Shown piece after piece: positions 11,667 through 24,260 of a DNA stretch of 64,000 nucleotides. The position numbers were made by a program, and so were the translations under genes. The notes beneath the pieces were generated by a model. The model saw only the letters and a list, made by a program, of their open reading frames with translations, was not told the DNA's origin and did no database searches. Position 1 is the first letter of the stretch. The number at the start of each line of letters is the position of its first letter. Origin of the DNA: Sciurus carolinensis (taxonomy: Eukaryota; Chordata; Mammalia; Rodentia; Sciuridae); the NCBI RefSeq assembly GCF_902686445.1, contig NC_062219.1, positions 106,393,160 to 106,457,159 on the forward strand, in the 5' to 3' direction.

Positions 11667-11719
11667 AGAAAGCAGGTATTTTATTCTGTCGTGAGAACCA
11701 ACTGATTACTTATTCGAAG
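11667..11719 (+). other. CRISP2: Possible noncoding 5' exon of CRISP2
   Basis: A 53-nt segment is preceded by a long pyrimidine tract ending TTTCTACAG and followed by AAG|GTAAATA, a good donor. It has no start codon. CRISP2 genes usually have one or more 5' noncoding exons, and position and splice signals fit that role. RNA data would be needed to confirm it. Confidence 0.4.
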
Positions 11720-12938
11720 GTAAATATTTTATTATGTGAAACATTTTTATGTTGCAATGGATAGAATGCTCTATTAATGAATTTATCCATGGTTTTTAAC
11801 CTTGATAAATTTTGAGAGTGATCTCAATAAAACTTTTGAAGTTATGAAAGTAAATTATAGCACTGTTACACAAAGGCAGTATCAATTTGTTATTTAAGTG
11901 AATTTTTTACATTAATTCTGAAATGTACTTAATTCTCATGCTTTGATTTCAAAATAATCATGGTAGAACTACATCTAATGGAGAACTCAAAAATACAGTT
12001 ATTTGTATATGTTATGTACATTTCTATATTGTTTTTGCTATTATTCATATATATGGTTATGTGTTAGTATAGGAATTATTCAAAAGAAAATATGTCTTCA
12101 TTGTGTTACAACAATTTGATTTGCTTTGTTGAAACAATGTCCCTTTCAATGTTAATTGACTTTGAAGTCATAACAGGAGAAAGATTAATTTCTGACATTA
12201 CCTAAGAATTTACCATTTTCATAGTAACTATTATAAGCCTTAATTCCTTCAGCTGCAAAATTTAAACAGTCACACCACACTGAGGTATAAGAATGAAGTT
12301 ATAGGCTTATTTTTACCAAAACCATCAATAAATGTTCATTTCTCTCCTGCTTATGGACCCATTATTGGGACACACTATTTATAAATCAGTGAAACCTGAG
12401 AAGTTGCCACAGTAAATTGTTTAAAATTTTGTCCCTTCTAGAATTTGCGTGTTCCAAACTCAGGAAATAAATCAAGACATTATTCCTTTAATTTACAAAT
12501 AAACAGTTTATAAGACTAACAGTGGGAAGATGAGTGCTTCCCCAGGTAAGTGGTCTTGCCTCTTCATCTGTAAGACCTAGGATTTTCTGACACATTAAGA
12601 AAGGACACCTTTGGCAATGAGTTGCTGAAGATCTTTTAACAGAGAATGAAAATATTAAATAGTCTTTGTACCAAATCATGGGTTAAACAAGCTTGAAAAG
12701 GCTAGACTTTCAATTCTTTGATTCCATTTGTATTTTTCTATGTAAGGAAATTGGATAACATGAGACAATAAATTCAACAATATAACACTATATGGCAGTC
12801 CTTGTCACATTATTAATGGATTTGGGAATCACTCTTCCATGGTATAACTTAGGTCATTATATTGGTTTTCCCCCTCTTAGTCCCATGAATTGGTTATTTC
12901 AGTGAAGACCTTTGTTTGCTTTGACTTTGTTTCCAGCA

Positions 12939-13007
12939 ATGGCTTTACTCCCGGTGGTGCTACTTCTCATTGCTACGCTGCTTCCATCTTTATCTGCTGA
13001 TGGAAAG
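12939..13007 (+). CDS. CRISP2: CRISP2 coding exon 1 (signal peptide)
   Basis: Begins at the ATG three bases after a CAG acceptor and encodes 23 residues: the hydrophobic signal peptide and the first mature residues (ADGK). It ends AAAG|GTAAGG, phase 0. Confidence 0.95.
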
Positions 13008-16000
13008 GTAAGGTTAAAATGAAAATCCTTTCAGAGCTATCCAACGACTTCGTGGATGGCCAGCCACTCTGAGAGCAAAAGGGACAGGAGCGTATGGTAT
13101 GGCACAGAGTGCTCATTGGTAGCTCAGAGCACTTGACACGGGCTGTGGGTCATGAAGGTAAGGAGGCAAAGGTGTGCTGTCCAGGGCGGGAACCCCCAGT
13201 CACAGGTGACTGTTGAACACTGGAAAAGACAAGCTGTACTGAAGGTTGGAGATACTCATCAGAGACCAAAGATTTAGGGTAAAAATAATGTCATTTATAC
13301 ATTAAATACACAAACAGTAGCATTTTAGGTATTTAAACAATGGATTAAGTTCATAGGGCTATTATGACAAATTACCACAGACTTGGTGGCTTGTAAGAAA
13401 AGAAATTTATTCTCTCACAGTTGTGGAGATCTGAAGTCTACAATCAAGTATCTGCATAGCTGCAATTCCAATGCAAGATTTAGGAAGGATCTGTTCCATG
13501 CATTTCTCCTAGCTTCTGGTGGCTTCTGCCAATTCATGGCATCCCTTGACTTGTGGTCACATGACTCCTATCTCCACCTCCATGTTCACATTTACCTCTC
13601 CTCTCTGTCTCTTATAAAGACATTTGTCATTGGTCTTAGGGCCCATTTGGATAATTCATAATGATCTCATCCCAAGATCCTTAACTTAATTACGTTCACA
13701 AAGGTGTTTAATCCAAATAAGATCACATTCACAGATTCTGGGAATTAAGACATAGACATATTTTTTGGGGGACTAACATACTGTACAAATAAAATATATT
13801 ATTTAAAGTAATTTCATCTTTTTCCTTACTTCTTTAGTAGGGCCATCTGCAACTGAAATTGCTTATGATGCTTAAATTACATTTTGAATGGACAGCTTGG
13901 TCTCTGAGTTTAAAATGCTAATGATAGTCCTCCTGCCCCAAGATCTTTTCTGATTTCCTTATTTCTTTCCATTTCTATGTGGTCTCTACAAAAAAAAAAA
14001 AAAATAGCAAAATATTTATTAATTTAAATTGAAATAAATTTCTTCACATATTGTCACCACACTTAATTTTCATAATTACTGTATAAGATTTGAAAAGTTT
14101 AAAAGAAAAACTTAACTCTGAAGACCATACTGTTTTAGGTATGAACAGTCATAGAATCAGTTTGTGAACACTTCATTATTATGTGAAGTCTTGAATTCAA
14201 ATCCTTTATTTCTAATGGGTTCCTTTGCTTTAATGACCTGAGAAACAAGGTCATTCACCTTCTTCCATGAGAAGCTGTGTAGTGCTCAGTTGGCCAGGAG
14301 AGCACAGCTTTATCTGTTCTTACACCTTCTTCTAACTCTGGGTGTTCCAAAGACTCCTCATACTGGAGAACTCTGACATTTGGTTCAGATTTCACCTGGC
14401 ATTCAGAAATATAGATATTGTGTTACAGTGATCAAATTGTCAGTCTGGAGAGAAACTGTTCCTCACCTAGGACTTTATTAAAATAGTTTTCTGTCTTATT
14501 TTCTTTCTGAGATTTTCTTTCATCACACTTCCTAATGCCTTTAATCTCTCTGATCCATCTCTTATCTTCATTTATAAAATCATTCTGCCTTTGGCATCAC
14601 TACTGATCAGAAACTCTATGTATGGTCTGGTGGGTATGATTTTCTATATTCTCAAGATGCCTTAGAAAATTTATTCATCGTTCAAAACCCCAATCCAAAA
14701 GAATTGTTTTCTGCGAAGACTTCCCCAAACCAAAGTAAGAATAACAGATTCTTCTTCCTATTTTATAGGTCCCTCTCATAGTTTTGCTTATGTCTTACTG
14801 CCTATCCAATATGAACCCTTAAAGGATAGGTAGCTATCATATTTTATTCATTTTATTTTTAATACTTCACATATTTTCTGATCCCTAACAAAGCTCTATT
14901 GATACTCATTTTGAAAAAAAAAAAAAAGTACCTCTTTTCTAAAGTAGAATTTTTACCTACAAAGCAAGATGGCATAAGAAGCAGAAAATAAGTACTTCTT
15001 TTAAAGAAACTACCTTTTTTATATTTTGAAATGAAACTACTTTGACAAGGCTTTTTAGGTTAATAGAAAATATCAAGCGATGTTATTTTATGCTTTGATA
15101 AATGGCAGAGGTTGGCCACTACTGATGTTAACATGTGCATTCTTTCTTAGGAGGCAGTAGCTGTGTTGTATCTATTGATACAAGGCATTCACTAATACTC
15201 CCTTGTCCTTAGGAGGGAGAAATAAACACATACTAGATATTGGCAATAAAATGCAGTTGGATCTGTGAGTAGAGTACTTGAAGAAACTTGAGGGAACAAA
15301 ATATGGGAGGAGGAGGAGGAGGGCGATGTATCCCAAAATTATCAGAAAAATTCTATAATGGGCTCTGTTCATTTAAACTTGCACTTCGAAATCTTTCTCA
15401 TACTCATGGAACATCAAACCCTTTTTGTAAATATAAGCTTCATCCTTAATTAACAATCCACATGCCCTATTCCACCCCAGGCTTAGCTCCCCTATATCCA
15501 CAATTACAAAGACAAATTAAAAATATCAGTATCTGATTTAATATCAGTTACATTTTTGTCATTAAAAGGAACAGTACATATAATGGGGGGTGGGAGGGGT
15601 TAGCATTAGGTTTAGGGTTAGGTTTAGGGTTAGGGATAAGGAGAGCGGTAAGAATGAAGGAAAGAAGGACTGTATAGAGGGAAAAGAGGGGTGGGAGGGG
15701 TGGGGAGGAAGGGAAAAAAAATAAACATCATTGCCCTATGTAAACGTATGATTACACAAATGGTATGCCTTGACTCTATGTACAAATAGAGAAACAACAT
15801 GTATCCCATTTGTATACAATTAAAAAAAAGAAAAAAAGAAAAAAAAAAGGAACAGTAAATCTGTTAGATGAATTTGCTCCCTCCGAACATTCTTGAAGAT
15901 TTTTTTTAATATTCCAAATACATCTTTTGAGTTAGCCTAAAAAATGTGCTACACAATAAGTAAAAATCATTTTTTCTGAAGTATTGACTGGGTTGACATA

Positions 16001-19000
16001 TACTTGGATTAAACCTAAACATTCTCAAATGCAGATACCATGTCATTGCAAAGTTGCCTAAAATGTTGAGGATGAATCATGTCCACCCTCATCCAATCTT
16101 TCTGCAACCTGATCAGATATGAATGCATATGCATGAACCTTTATGGTTTTAAAATATTATCACTCATGTTTAACAAAAACTTATATTGAGAATTCCCTTG
16201 AAACCAGAAGTTAGCATGTGTAGCCCCAGAGTTTTTAATTTATCACACCATGAATTGCTCCCCATTTTCAATGCTTTGGTCTACTTTCCTAGTTAAGTCA
16301 CAGCTTTGGCTCAGATACATTGTAACACTTAACAACAGCTAGTATTTGCTTTTAACATTTGTGCAATACTACATAACTAAATATACACTTCATGATCTTT
16401 GTGACTTTTTAATTTATTCACTATTATAAGCAATTTTTTTAAATGTTTTAAAATTTTCCAATTTTATTTTCCTTTAGGATCCAGCTTTTACTTCTTTGTT
16501 AACCACTCAAACCCAAGTGCAAACGGAGATTGTAAACAAACACAATGAACTAAGGAAATCAGTCTCTCCCCCTGCCAGCAACATGTTAAAAATGGTAAGA
16601 AGCAGTAATATAAGCGGCATCAACCGGATGCGGAAGGAGCAGACAGCTGGCAACAGGCATCTCTTTAGAACTTCGTGGTTTGCAACATTCTGTCTCTATT
16701 TTGCTGTTTTACTTCAACTTTCATATGGGGAGGACTGTGTTTCTTATTCTTGTTTGGAAAAATGGTTAGAGAACAAGTTGAGAATGCCAAATTAGAAGAC
16801 AAATCTTGGAGCATCCAGCATGACGTCATCAATTTTTTGTTCACTATATTTCTAGTCTTAAGAAATCTCCTTTTCTTCAGGGTCATTGTCATTATTAATA
16901 TAAATGAAAGCCCTACATCCCAGGGTTTGTCCCTCAAAGCCAGGTATCTATCATAGGAAAGGAATAGACCTCAAATGCAGCTGGGAATAATCTAGGCCAG
17001 TTTATTAAAATATCATTAAATACTTCACATGTCTATTATTATTTCGAGTACCATCATTACTGGAAAATCCTAGGCATGAATAGGTAATCAGATATTCTTA
17101 TCATAGGTATTTCTCTCCTTAGACACACAACCTGTGGATTTCTCTTTGTGTGGAAATTGGCACTGGTGCACATGAAGACATGGAAAATGAAGCCAACAAA
17201 AATGCATTTTAATAACAATGATCATTAGATAATACTCCTACATGAGTTTCAAATTATTGCTCATAAATCTACAGATTATATGCTTCATTGGGGTTAAATC
17301 ATTAAGTGTATTTTTTTTTCTTTTGATATTTAGGAATGGAACAAAGAAGCAACAACAAATGCCCAAAAGTGGGCAAATAAGTGTACTTTACAGCACAGTG
17401 ATCAAGAAGAACGACATACCAGTATGTGGATGAGCAAATATTTGTTGAACAAATGAACAAATACAATGTTAATAGATTTTTGTAAACTTTTTCATAAAGC
17501 AGACCTTGTGAATAAATGCTGCTTATACTGCTGTCTTTTAAAACTCAAATGATTTGTATGTAAGAAGAGAGATGATAATGATAAGGACAATTTTGTGTGC
17601 ATGTTTGTGGTTTACATTATTCAAATCATTTCTCATGCAGTATCTCATTTCCTCCTCCTCACCAGCTCATTAGTAACACAGGTCATGTATCTCTATTTTG
17701 CAATTTAAAGATTAGAATAGATTTGGGAGGAAAGTGACTTACCCAAGAACACATTGAAATAGTGTCATACTGAAAATTTTCAGTCAAGCTCTATGATTTC
17801 TAACAAACTTTCCTTTTTGTGATTTAACTTTTGATGTTTCAAAATGTAATTTTTGGATTCATAAAATACACTGAATAATGTTGACTTGTTCCTGAGTTTT
17901 ATTCCAAAACAATGTGCCCTTTTAAAATCATATTAAAAATGATCAGGTTCAACATTCACAAGATTAATATTTTGATTATATTTATTTTCAAATTCTTTAT
18001 ACCAAGCAGACAGGTATTTTGTATGCACTAGGTGCTCATGATGCATAGACAGCTTAACTCAAAAAGCAATACGACACATCAAGTTTATAAAAACTACAAG
18101 AGGAAAAACTTGTATACATGAGTTTTACATAAAATATTTAACTTCCTATCTAGAATCACATATACACAGGCAAGTCCAGTTTGAAAGCAGTTAATCATTC
18201 ACCTGTTATTTTAATTGAGCTATTATTTTAATTGATGCTATAATTTAAAAAAAAGATATTCAAGAATATTTTATCCTCTTTGCAAACAGCATGTAGACGT
18301 TATATTTCAAGCCATTGAAAGGTGAATATTGATTAAGAGCCTGCAAAGCATAGAAAACATTTCTGGGCTTACAAAGTATGCCTTACTCACTCCCTGAGCA
18401 AAATTTGGATTTGTGACATTGTGTTTGATGGTAAGAGAACAGTTTTATGTTTGCTGGGGTCAGTTGTCTCTCAACTGGGACTCTTAAAGACTGTCTTAAA
18501 AGGCTTTTATTAGGGGACTGCGGATATGGCTCAGTTGGTAGAGTGCTTACCTTGTAAGCACAAGGCCCTGGGTTCAATCCCCAGCACAAAAAAAAAAAAA
18601 AGGCTTTTATTTTTTACACAGAAAAATGAACATTTTTTGAGAGTCCTATTTGTGAAAAACTTCTGGTGAGGGTAGTAATAGCAGGAGAGAAAATGCAATT
18701 AAGAGTTGGTGGCTGCCTGTAGCAAGGATGCAATACAAACTGAAATCAGTAAGGCACACACACATGAAAAACTCAGTGTATAATGATTGCATCCTGGATA
18801 ATCCAGAGGGAGGAGGATTTTTAATGAATGGGATCTTCTCAACCTACTAAAAAATTTGCATGTTCAGGCCAGCCTCCATATTTAGGCAATTCTGTTTTCT
18901 AATCTGCTTTAAAGTTGATCCAGAGTTAAGACAGCCTCTCCTCATATTGTATATCAATCAGCAGTTAGCAACTATGAACCCTGTACTTGAAAGGCAGCAT

Positions 19001-22000
19001 CTTTGCATTTGTGTAGTCAATTTCTTTGACAAGTTTCATTGTCTTCCTCATAAATGATCTGTTCCTTCCTAGCTACAAAATGTGGCGAGAATCTCTACAT
19101 GTCAAGTGACCCTGCTTCCTGGTCAACTGCAATCCAAAGCTGGTATGATGAGAGCCGTGATTTTACCTATGGTGCAGGACCAAAGAATCCTTTCACAATT
19201 GTTGGACATTATACTCAGGTCAGAGGAATGGGTGAAAATCCTTCTGCCACAAACATTATATAAGTTTGGGGTAGCAGCTTGAATAATCATAATAGTCAGC
19301 ATTTGACTGATAGTTCATTGAGATCTGCTATTTTTATCCATGGTCCAAAAAAATATTTTTTTAAATATTTTTAGTTGGCAATGGATTTTTATTTTATTTA
19401 TTTATATGCAGTGCTGAGAATCAAACCCAGTTCCTCACACATGGCAGGCAAGAGCTCTACCACTGAGCCACAACCCCAGCCCCCAAAAAATATTTGAGAG
19501 GGAAACATACTCCATATTGCTACTAAAATATAATAGATAAGGTTGTGAATGTACATGAAAATGTATTTGTGTGTGTGTATGTGACTTTGATTCATTAAGT
19601 TTAAATATTTTCATAAGATATGTGGGCATAAACTTAACAGTATCATCTTCAGTATTATAGTTGCTACTACTTCTTTTTAAATATTTTCTACTTTTCTAAC
19701 ATGGACCCTGATATACTCATTCTCTTATGGATTTCTAGGTTGTTTGGTATTCGTCCTTCCGCGTTGGATGTGGAATTGCCTACTGTCCCAAACAAGAGAG
19801 TCTAAAATACTTCTATGTTTGCCAGTACTGTCCTGCGTAAGTATACATGTTAGAGTTTAATGCCAATTATTCTTTCTGCAGTTTAATATTTTAAAATTCT
19901 CACATATTCATCCAAAGTAAGAGAATAATTCAATAAAGGAGTCATACATTTTTAGAAACAATGCTTAAAATTGAGACACCTTTAATTTCTCAGAGAAGAG
20001 TCCAAGTTCTCAGTTGCAAAAAAAAAATACCAAGCTCTCATTTCTAATTTATAAAATGACATCATTTATTATTATTTGTGGTTACTCCAGAAGCACATGT
20101 GGTCTCTCTCTAGGATTTGCATCATCCGTTTGCTAATTTCACACTCTGAGTCTCTAGAAGCTTGATGATTAAGCAAGGGATGCTGGTAGAATTGCAAGTA
20201 GGGGTTAGTATATTGCAATTTCAGTCCTTTCTTCAAATAGTCCCACTCATGTTTATCTAAACAACACATTATTACCATCACAAATGACTCATCCTTTGAA
20301 GAGTCTCAAAGAGAACTTAATTATATTTCAGAATCCAGAAAAAGGTAAATTTTGATTCTTTCTTCCTCAGAATGTTCCTAAGAAATTCCATAAGTATCTT
20401 TTGGCTTGATGTTAGCCAGAATCGTTCCCTTTTTTCAAACAATATGTTTGAAATTATCCTCAAAAAAATCCATAATGAAGATATATTCATAACATATCAT
20501 TTTTTAACATTTGAAATTCTTTATTACTATAGGGAAGGAGCCCCAAACTCAAATATGCTATAGGACTTGTGTAGACACAGATAACCCAGGTGATGGAGAG
20601 TGAGTCCATTTTGAGAAGGTTGAACTGCAAAGTTGTGTTTCTGCAAGCACTTATCAGGGTTTAGTGGAGAGAACTAAAAGCCCTCGGAGAATGCATCTAA
20701 ACTCAAAGCCTGGCTCTCAAAACAGGACACTGAATCCAGGCTTAGGAATTGACAGTTGGAATGAGTGATGAGAAGGAAGCAGGGGAAGGATAACTCCCAG
20801 AACATTTTTCTGTCTACTTGATGATTTTTCCCAGTGCTCACACACATAACGGCTCTGATCTCTGCAGGGGAACAATCAGGTGTATGGCCTTGGGCCCTCA
20901 TCCCACTTGGCATGCTTGAGATTTGAAATCCTGTATAATTTCAAATTAATTAAGGAACCCATAAAAATAATCAACCCATGGTTTAATCAGTGTGAGATCA
21001 TTTTGCACTGGGTATTGGTGTTCATCAAAACTTTTCTTAACTAGCATCCTTTTTAATTTTTATTTTTATTTTTTAGTAACATAAAAATCTCACACAGGCC
21101 AACTCTAGAAACTCACAGAATTTTCTTCAGCATGTGTTCTCAACAACACACAACTCGCTAGTTAAAAATCACTACGTCCATCAAGAGGGAAAAATATTCT
21201 GAAGCTTTATTTTCTATATTAGAGAAATTATGTTGCTTTTCATCTTTCAAATATAAAATGATATGGTAACACTGAGCATTCTTCTCTTTATTGTAACCAC
21301 CTACCTCCAAAATCTTTCTCTCCAGGAAATATGCTTTGCCCCTAATAAGAGTGTATTGCCTTAGCAAATTGTCTGCATTTATTGGAGATAAAGAAACTGA
21401 TACTACGTGAAATGTTATCAAAGATTCTATATGCTAGTTCGTAATTGAATGGCTCAGCTGTGTAATTATGACCAAAGAGATAGGTCATTGTATGAAGGAA
21501 GCATTTTCTTAATTTATATTGCTTTCTAACTTAATGCTTTGGGAATTATGGTTTTTCAGTTTTGTTGACATCACTAAAAATGGCAGATAACTATTTGGCA
21601 GCTGATGCCAAATATGATCCAGACAGCAAATTAAATTATTTGACACTGTGTATTTTACATTTCAGTGGTAATAACATGAGTAAAAAGAATACCCCGTATC
21701 AAAAAGGAAAACCTTGTGCCAGTTGTCCTAATAACTGTGAAAATGGACTATGCAGTAAGTCTGAAGTGATTAATTTGCTACTGTAAGAGAGTTGATGTTC
21801 TTTCTTTTTATGAATTAAGAAATCTCCTACACTAACCAATTAAATAATGTATGCAAGCAAAAGCCGGAAAGATACTTAATAGTGTGCCTAAATAAACATC
21901 TTATAAAACTCAGTAATGAAAAAAATATTAAAATATATGCCATATGTGTAATCTACCATCAGTGTGCTGTAGAGTTAATTAATATCAATTATACACTTTC

Positions 22001-23791
22001 TGACAAATAGTTTGTTTCATCAAAGCTAATATCACTATGCCAAGTTATTTTTTTAATTCAATGTATAAATCGAAGGATATTGAGATTATATTATTGCTTA
22101 GTCTAGACCAAATACTACTACTATTCTTTTGTGCCAATAAGTTCATCAAAGTGAACTTCATTTCTTTTCTATAGTATAATTAGGATCATAGTGTTTACCC
22201 TAATAAATGGTCAAACACTATAATTTGATAATAGTTTGAGTGCATTATTAACGACAAAATCAAATCTGTATTCAGTATTGACTCACAGAACAAACATACT
22301 GTTGCAAAAGAAAAGAATAAAATGTCATGTGTCTCAATTTTAATTGTCATAATTACAAGTAAAAATAACTGCTGGCATTCTACAGCTGGGGTACTTTCAT
22401 GAAAATTATTGTTAATGATAGAATCAACCTACCCTTCACATGCATTCGCTCAGTGGTTAGCGTTCTTTCTAATTCAATTATGTAGTTATAATCCACTATA
22501 TTGATGATATCAAGGCTATAAACCCACTAAGGAGGAAAAATGTTGAATGCTTATACCACTGCTGAATGCTGCTTTTTAAGAAGTTTAGAATTCAACCCAT
22601 TAGCAATGAGCACTCAAGAGAAAGATTTTAAACAAATAGTGACAAAATGAGAATTGTGTTTCATAGAGAACTTTCTGTCAATAATATGCAGAACTGTTGA
22701 AATGGAAGCCAGTTAGGATACTGTAGGAAAATATGGATTTTAAAAAAGTAGGTATCATCATTGCAGTACTGGCAAAATAAACAAACAAGACAATATTTGT
22801 AATCTGCGTTGGTGGAATGCTTGTCAAAAGGAGAGAGAAGTTTGAAATGGATCCACCTGCAGGCTTAAAGGACTGTGTAGTTAGAGTATCATTTCACTGA
22901 GTCTGCACGAAAAGTACAGGAATCCTCAGTCTGTTGTGATAAGTTTATTTTAAATTTGTTGAACTTTAGAAACATTCAGAAACATCAGGAGAAAAAAGCA
23001 TATTGTCCTCTTTTTACATCTGTGATCATTCATAAAGACTATTTACACTAGTCCCATGTGGCCTCTGAACACTTGAAATAGGCCTGGTAAAATGACAAAA
23101 CTAAATTTTTAGTTTAACTTATTATAAAGTTAAATAGCTACATGTAGCTAGTGACTCCCATATTGGACTCTGGAGTACAGAAATATATGTGTGTTTATTT
23201 TACTCTGCCTGCTAAGGTAATATGATAGTTAAGTACTTTTAGAAATATATCACTGGCTGTGTTTGGTGGGCACACCTGTAATCCTAGCAGCTTTGGAGGC
23301 TGAGATAGGAGGGGTGCAGAGAGAGTTCAAAGCCAGTCTCAGGAACTTAGCAAGACCCTGTTTCTAAATAAAAAATAAAAAGGGTTGGGGATGTGGCTCA
23401 GTGGTTAAGCATCCCTGAGTTCAATCCCTGGTACCAAAAAAGAAAAAAGGAAAGAAAAGAAATAGATCACTGGATTAAAAGTGATAGATTAATCAGTGAG
23501 CTCAACTAAGATATCTCACATGTCCCTCAAGACATGAGGTATAAGTGTTGCTGACCTGTTTGCCCCCTCCTCCCTCCTCCCTCATACACTTTGAATGTAT
23601 GAATTGTTTTGCTGCTACTGTGGAAAATGACACTAAGGTAATTTAAATCTGTTTTCGTTACAGCCAATAGTTGTGAATTTGAAGATCTCCTTAGTAACTG
23701 TGAGTCCTTGAAGAGCACAGCTGGCTGTGAACATGAACTGCTCAAGGAAAAGTGCAAGGCTACTTGCCAATGTGAAAACAAAATTTACTAA
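12939..23791 (+). CDS. CRISP2: CRISP2 (TPX1), cysteine-rich secretory protein 2; seven coding exons
   Basis: The exons are 12,939-13,007, 16,478-16,594, 17,334-17,421, 19,073-19,218, 19,739-19,836, 21,666-21,754 and 23,664-23,791. They sum to 735 nt, or 244 residues plus stop, against 243 in human CRISP2. All junctions are GT-AG and keep frame. The protein has a signal peptide ([20 protein letters not shown]), a CAP/SCP domain with the signatures GHYTQVVW and [10 protein letters not shown], a hinge, and the C-terminal ion-channel-regulatory (CRISP) domain. Sixteen cysteines are present, ten of them in the C-terminal part, as in the family. CRISP2 is a testis and sperm protein of the acrosome and flagellum, implicated in sperm-egg interaction and calcium-channel regulation. 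Choice of CRISP2 over CRISP1/3 rests on near-identity of the signal peptide, '[21 protein letters not shown]' and the ending 'CENKIY' to remembered CRISP2. No inactivating change is seen. Confidence 0.96.
13345..13778 (-). mobile_element. MLT1-type MaLR LTR, antisense, in CRISP2 intron
   Basis: On the plus strand it reads as the reverse of an MLT1 LTR: 'ACAAATTACCACAGACTTGG', then 'TTTATTCTCTCACAGTTGTGGAG', a central 'CTTCTGGTGGCTTCTGCC' block, then 'CAAGATCCTTAACTTAATTA' and 'GGGAATTAAGACATAGACAT'. It is old and diverged, with no internal retroviral region beside it. Confidence 0.8.
15564..15857 (+). mobile_element. Young L1 3'-UTR-only insertion with 13-bp TSD, in CRISP2 intron
   Basis: The body (15,577-15,844) is only the L1 3' UTR: G-rich block, TTAGGG-like repeats, polypurine tract, terminal segment and A-rich tail. 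The duplication AAAAGGAACAGTA is perfect at 15,564-15,576 and 15,845-15,857. It has the same orientation as CRISP2 and lies about 0.6 kb before coding exon 2. Confidence 0.95.
16478..16594 (+). CDS. CRISP2: CRISP2 coding exon 2 (start of CAP domain)
   Basis: Follows a TTTCCTTTAG acceptor and encodes 39 residues, including the conserved HNELR helix of CAP proteins. It ends AAAATG|GTAAGA, phase 0. Confidence 0.95.
17334..17421 (+). CDS. CRISP2: CRISP2 coding exon 3 (CAP domain)
   Basis: Acceptor TTGATATTTAG. It encodes [17 protein letters not shown] and following residues. The donor is A|GTATGT, leaving phase 1. Confidence 0.95.
18498..18611 (+). mobile_element. ID SINE (tRNA-Ala-derived) with 14-bp TSD, in CRISP2 intron
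   Basis: The body (18,512-18,585) reads GGGGACTGCGGATATGGCTC then AGTTGGTAGAGTGCTTACC and ends with 'GGTTCAATCCCCAGCAC', i.e. A-box and B-box of a tRNA-derived Pol III promoter, followed by poly(A). The duplication AAAAGGCTTTTATT flanks it at 18,498-18,511 and 18,598-18,611. Confidence 0.96.
19073..19218 (+). CDS. CRISP2: CRISP2 coding exon 4 (CAP domain core)
   Basis: Acceptor CTTCCTAG. It completes the split codon and encodes [20 protein letters not shown] through GHYTQ, the first CAP signature. The donor is CAG|GTCAGA, whose +3 C is less usual but acceptable. Confidence 0.95.
19345..19495 (-). mobile_element. ID-related SINE with AT-rich tail, antisense, in CRISP2 intron
   Basis: The minus strand reads GCTGGGGTTGTGGCTCAGTG, then GTAGAGCTCTTGCCTGCC, a GGTTTGATTCTCAGCACTGC box and an AT-rich 3' tail. 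CCAAAAAATATTT-like sequence flanks both ends. Confidence 0.88.
19739..19836 (+). CDS. CRISP2: CRISP2 coding exon 5 (end of CAP domain)
   Basis: Acceptor GGATTTCTAG. It encodes [17 protein letters not shown] through YVCQYCPA, the second CAP signature. Donor GC|GTAAGT, phase 2. Confidence 0.95.
21666..21754 (+). CDS. CRISP2: CRISP2 coding exon 6 (hinge and start of C-terminal cysteine region)
   Basis: Acceptor TACATTTCAG. It encodes [17 protein letters not shown] and the C..C..C..C hinge cysteines. Donor A|GTAAGT, phase 1. Confidence 0.95.
23243..23473 (+). mobile_element. B1-ID composite SINE, in CRISP2 last intron
   Basis: B1 part ('GGGCACACCTGTAATCCTAG'), A-rich linker, then ID part ('GGGTTGGGGATGTGGCTCAG') and an A-rich tail. 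The flanks AAATATATCACTGG and AAATAGATCACTGG differ by one base, as expected for an older insertion. Confidence 0.93.
23664..23791 (+). CDS. CRISP2: CRISP2 coding exon 7 (CRISP domain and stop)
   Basis: Acceptor GTTTTCGTTACAG. It encodes the last six cysteines of the ion-channel-regulatory domain and ends CENKIY-stop (TAA at 23,789-23,791). Confidence 0.95.
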
Positions 23792-24260
23792 AATGCCAAG
23801 TGCACACTGTGCAGGACAACGTGCAATAGCTGCATCACCTAGCAGAGACATACCCGGGAAAATTGGAGGCATGCTAGTTAGCAATGTGATTCCAAATGGC
23901 AATGTTTTTTCTCCTGGATCTTTACAGAAGTGTCTCCTACAGCAATTTACAAAAGTAGCATCAGCTACCATAACAGCTTTGGAGTTGGATATAAATTTGC
24001 TGCTTTAAGTGTAATTAATCAAGTTAAGAGTTTTGAAGGTTGTATAACCACAGAACTTGGGTCATAGAACCAAAAAGGAGAACTACATGTCTCCTAAAAC
24101 AACATGATAAACAAAGGAACATTGTACATCATTGCCATCCCCACGACATGGTATTTTACCTGCATAAAGAATGAATTCAAAGCTTGAAATATACCTTTGT
24201 CTTTGGTCTTTCTTTCAAACAAAAGTAATTAGCTTTTTAAATAAAGGTTTATCTAAATAA
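23792..24260 (+). other. CRISP2: CRISP2 3' UTR with polyadenylation signal
   Basis: About 470 nt of noncoding sequence follow the stop codon. AATAAA at 24,240-24,245 would place transcript cleavage near 24,260. The 93-codon open frame over this region (23,727-24,008) is in another frame and has no coding signature. Confidence 0.65.

Noticed and set aside
16496..16795. 99-codon plus-strand open frame
   Set aside because: It is CRISP2 coding exon 2 read through its splice donor into the intron.
18512..18585. tRNA gene
   Set aside because: It has tRNA-like A and B boxes but a poly(A) tail and flanking duplications and no complete cloverleaf end. It is an ID SINE, as are those at 28,312-28,386 and 63,680-63,778.
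23633..23971. 112-codon minus-strand open frame
   Set aside because: It overlaps CRISP2 exon 7 in antisense and has no similarity or signals.
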